From Bacteroidales bacterium (GTDB lineage: Bacteria > Bacteroidota > Bacteroidia > Bacteroidales > VadinHA17): a stretch of 64,000 nucleotides of DNA. The notes under the pieces were generated by a model. That model was not told where the DNA came from. It searched no databases and worked only from the letters and a program-made list of their open reading frames with translations. How positions within the stretch are numbered: the stretch's first letter is position 1; every line of letters starts with the position of its first letter. Below, in pieces: positions 61,176 to 64,000 of this stretch. A program made the translations under genes and the position numbers. The DNA lies in assembly GCA_016715075.1 (NCBI GenBank), contig JADKBK010000001.1, positions 62,001 through 126,000 on the forward strand, given 5' to 3'.

Positions 61176-63380
61176 ATGAAATACAGATTCTCAATATTCA
61201 TTTTCTTATTATTCATTTCAGCATTTTCATTTGCAAAGGAAAAACCAGTGAAAATCAGCTCAGGAAATCTGAACACGGAAGTAACATCGGAAGGATTGGT
61301 TTCGCTCCGGGAGATTAATGGCACTGAGTTCATCTGGCCAGTTAATATATCCGCTTCTCTGAAAGGATGTGAAGTCACAGGCAAAGCAGAATTAATTTCA
61401 TTACCAGGTGGCGGGGCTGAAATCAGAAGATTAATGAAGTATGGCGTCTCTGGTTTTTCCGCTTATCTCATAGAAAGATTCCTGCCTGCAGGCAATTCCA
61501 TTCGTTGTGAGCTGGAAATAAGAGGGACTGGCGACCCATGGACAACTGAAATTAATTCAGGAATATATTTCAAGGCAAATGCTTCATCAGGAATATGGAT
61601 TCCATGGGGCGATTCCAGAATAAGTAAAGATTGTTTACCGGATCATGGAATTACTGTTTCTGAAAACCGCAATTCCGATCAGAATTGGACAGATCCGTTG
61701 CTGGCACGAAATTTTTTTAACGATACCCTCTTCTATGGTGCACCGTATTTCCGGTACGATAAACCTGGAATTGCCTTCATCCCGTTCCAGTGGGATCTCT
61801 TTTGCATCCCAATGGTTTCACTTCTTGAGAGTAAGGCAGATAAAGGAATAAGCATCATACTGAATCCTGATGAAGACATACTTGATCTGACAATGCAGGT
61901 TAAGGAGGATGGGACGGTTATATTCAGCAGGCTGTTTAACCGTATTTCTGACAAAAACATCCTGAAATTTTCGTTTGATATTGTAGCACATGAGGCAGAC
62001 TGGAGAGGCGGACTTCGCTGGATGAGCGCTGCATATCCGGACTATTTTGAGCCTGCAAATCAGGCGGCCGATGGGATGGCGGGAATGGGAGGATATTCAG
62101 ATTCTGATGTGGATTTTGATGTCGCAAAGATGAAAAAAATGAACTTCAGTGTTAACTGGAGGGCAAGCTTCGATTTCCCATACATGGGTATGTTCATACC
62201 TCCCGTTGAGGAGAATGAAACATGGACACGATTTGGGGGAAGTCCCACATCTGTTTCTGCAATGCAGAATTATGCAGAAAAGATGAAGAGTCTGGGATTC
62301 CATGTCCTCAGCTATTTCAATGTTACCGAATTCGGAGCAAGGATGAAGTATCCCCTGGAGCCTGTAAAAATCACCAAAGAAGCTGATCTCTGGAAAAGCG
62401 CTAATGATTTTCTTTCTGTGAAACTTGATGGTTCACTACTGCATATTCCCCGGGGTGTACCCCAGAATAAACTCGGGTTTTATGCAAAATCCAGACAGGG
62501 AGGAGCATATTTTACCTGGGAAGATGGCATTGTAACAGACTGCGGAGAACCAGTTTATAAGAATTTCCTTCTTGATCAGGCAAAGAAACATATAAAGCTT
62601 ATACCATCTTCGGATGGAATATGTATCGATCGTCTCGACTGGCTTAGGATGTACAATGAGGAGAGGGATGACGGAATCAGTTGGTATGTTGATCGTCCTG
62701 CACGCTCGCTGGTGACTTCCTGGAAGAACCTCATAAAGGATCTGGGCCCCATAATGCATAACAGCAACAAAGTGATCTTTGTTAACAACCACGATAAACG
62801 GCTCGATTTCCTGAAGAATACAGATGGAATTTTTGATGAATTTACCTATGCCGGAGTCCCTCTTAATCTAACAGCACTGCTATGCATAAATAAACCTGCA
62901 CTCGGATGGACGGCTGATAACAGCCCAATAAAGGCAGAGGGGAGTGACAATTTTTTCCAGAAATATCTATATCTTGGGGTATATCCAATGGCTCCTTTTC
63001 CAGGCAACGATCATTCTATTCGTCCTGATGAGTGGACCGATAGACAATATCTCGACTATGGACCATTATTCGCTTTAATGGTGGGCAAAAAGTGGATCCT
63101 TGAACCGCATTGCATAGAGATTGTTGATGGTCAGGCAAAGGCAAACCTGTTTAATGTGAGCGGAGGATATGTGATTCCTGTTGTTTTCGGGAAAGAGAAT
63201 AAGGAGGTGATTGTAAATGTTCGTAATATTGACGGATTGGAACATGTAATCTGTAAAGCCTTATACCCCGGAAGTGAAATGATGGTAGTGCTTAAGTCTG
63301 AGACAGAGTCCGGATCTTTACAGATACAAGTGCCACTGGTGAGAGGTTGTGCTATGGTGAAAATAGAAAACAGAAAATAA
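61176..63380 (+). CDS. Secreted TIM-barrel protein of unknown family, possible glycosidase
   Basis: About 734 residues from the ATG at 61176 (signal MKYRFSIFIFLLFISAFSFA); a TTG at 61131 is unlikely as start. A beta-sandwich N-terminal domain (to about residue 280) precedes a barrel with AGMGGYSDSDVDFDVAKMKKMNFSVNWRASF, GICIDRLDWLRMYNEERDDG and IFDEFTYAGVPLN. Acidic residues at those strand ends could be catalytic (Asp in CIDRLDW). It resembles clan GH-D/GH31-like architecture, but I do not recognise the family. Confidence 0.6.
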   Translation: MKYRFSIFIFLLFISAFSFAKEKPVKISSGNLNTEVTSEGLVSLREINGTEFIWPVNISASLKGCEVTGKAELISLPGGGAEIRRLMKYGVSGFSAYLIERFLPAGNSIRCELEIRGTGDPWTTEINSGIYFKANASSGIWIPWGDSRISKDCLPDHGITVSENRNSDQNWTDPLLARNFFNDTLFYGAPYFRYDKPGIAFIPFQWDLFCIPMVSLLESKADKGISIILNPDEDILDLTMQVKEDGTVIFSRLFNRISDKNILKFSFDIVAHEADWRGGLRWMSAAYPDYFEPANQAADGMAGMGGYSDSDVDFDVAKMKKMNFSVNWRASFDFPYMGMFIPPVEENETWTRFGGSPTSVSAMQNYAEKMKSLGFHVLSYFNVTEFGARMKYPLEPVKITKEADLWKSANDFLSVKLDGSLLHIPRGVPQNKLGFYAKSRQGGAYFTWEDGIVTDCGEPVYKNFLLDQAKKHIKLIPSSDGICIDRLDWLRMYNEERDDGISWYVDRPARSLVTSWKNLIKDLGPIMHNSNKVIFVNNHDKRLDFLKNTDGIFDEFTYAGVPLNLTALLCINKPALGWTADNSPIKAEGSDNFFQKYLYLGVYPMAPFPGNDHSIRPDEWTDRQYLDYGPLFALMVGKKWILEPHCIEIVDGQAKANLFNVSGGYVIPVVFGKENKEVIVNVRNIDGLEHVICKALYPGSEMMVVLKSETESGSLQIQVPLVRGCAMVKIENRK

Positions 63381-63397
63381 TATAAACCCGATTACGA

Positions 63398-64000
63398 TGA
63401 AAAAATTAACTTTCAGTTTATTGATTATACTGGCATTAATCTTCTCCGAGCTCAATGCCAGGGAGTACCATGTAGCTGTCACCGGCAGCGATCAGAGTGA
63501 CGGCTCTGTTGCCAATCCCTTTAAAACCATTAATCATGCTGCCCAACTGGCGCAGCCAGGCGATATAATAACTGTACACGCAGGCACATACCGCGAATGG
63601 ATAAATCCGGCAAGAGGCGGGGAAAGCGATTCAAAGAGGATTGTATACCAGGCCGCTGCGGGAGAAGTGGTTTTTATTAAAGGATCTGAAGCTGTAACAG
63701 GGTGGAAAAAAGAGAAGGGTGAGGTATGGAAGGTAATAATTCCAAATTCCATATTTGGCAATTATAATCCCTACCAGGATTCCATCAATGGTGACTGGTT
63801 TAGTAATCATGGCAGGATACATCACACCGGCGAGGTATTCCTTAACGGGAAGTCATTATATGAAAAGGAAAAACTTGATAAAGTGCTCAATCCTGTACCC
63901 TTTGAGGGTACTCTTGATAAGGAAGGATCTACCTATACCTGGTATTGCGAGAGCAATGCCGTCAATACAACAATCTGGGCCAACTTCCATAAATTCAATC
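63398..64000 (+). CDS. GH120 beta-xylosidase, N-terminal part, cut by window end
   Basis: Open from the ATG at 63398 (signal MKKLTFSLLIILALIFSELNA) to the window edge, about 200 residues. EYHVAVTGSDQSDGSVANPFKTINHAAQLAQPGD, HAGTYREWINPARGG, GWKKEKGEVWKVIIPNSIFGNYNPY and TTIWANFHKF closely follow the known GH120 beta-xylosidase N-terminus (XylC type). The catalytic residues lie beyond the window. Removes xylose from xylo-oligosaccharides. Confidence 0.85.

Overview
The window looks like a large polysaccharide utilisation locus (PUL) from an AT-rich Bacteroidota genome, most likely an environmental Bacteroidales/Marinilabiliales-type organism. The signs are a SusC/SusD pair, an ECF sigma factor and FecR anti-sigma factor, a SusC with an STN domain, many lipoprotein signal peptides, secreted glycoside hydrolases and Tat-exported Gfo/Idh/MocA oxidoreductases. 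No tRNA, rRNA, CRISPR, integrase or transposase was seen.

Layout. Left arm (1-13667, minus strand): an operon read from right to left: beta-helix enzyme, GH2 enzyme, second beta-helix enzyme, TolB-like propeller, Gfo/Idh/MocA oxidoreductase, GH29 fucosidase and a GH2 enzyme cut by the window start. Control block (13668-19758): the ECF sigma gene, a large uncharacterised secreted enzyme, a remnant of a rhamnosidase-like gene and the FecR gene. Right arm (19759-64000, nearly all plus strand): SusC, SusD, two giant VCBS/ASPIC-UnbV proteins, a cellulase-like lipoprotein, a GH29, a Tat-type GH5-like enzyme, a tungsten aldehyde:ferredoxin oxidoreductase, a second member of the uncharacterised family, a URO-D-family protein, a sugar:H+ symporter, a third GH29, a GH3, a third member of the uncharacterised family, DUF1080 (minus), a clan GH-D enzyme, DUF6807, a second Gfo/Idh/MocA, a third GH2, a multidomain TIM-barrel protein, two secreted proteins of unknown function and a GH120 beta-xylosidase running off the end.

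Working model (inference): SusC/SusD bring in a fucose- and xylose-containing plant or algal glycan. GH29, GH2, GH3, GH-D, GH120 and beta-helix enzymes dismantle it in the periplasm or at the surface, and the symporter takes up the monosaccharides. The oxidoreductase/DUF1080 set could add a 3-keto-glycoside cleavage route. The cytosolic tungsten enzyme could oxidise an aldehyde such as the lactaldehyde released from fucose or rhamnose.

Most notable signal: four copies of a bipartite element, TATGAGA-N16-GTATAA, with exactly the same 16-base spacer. They lie upstream of the left operon, of the uncharacterised enzyme and (twice) of FecR, all around the sigma gene. They are a strong candidate for the promoter of this PUL's own ECF sigma factor. 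Two of them head a homologous ~205-bp leader with a covarying inverted repeat.

Caution: about half of the genes are broken by single-base indels, nearly all in short homopolymers, with protein similarity continuing in another frame. This pattern fits uncorrected sequencing or assembly error better than decay, so these genes are annotated over their full span as one CDS each.
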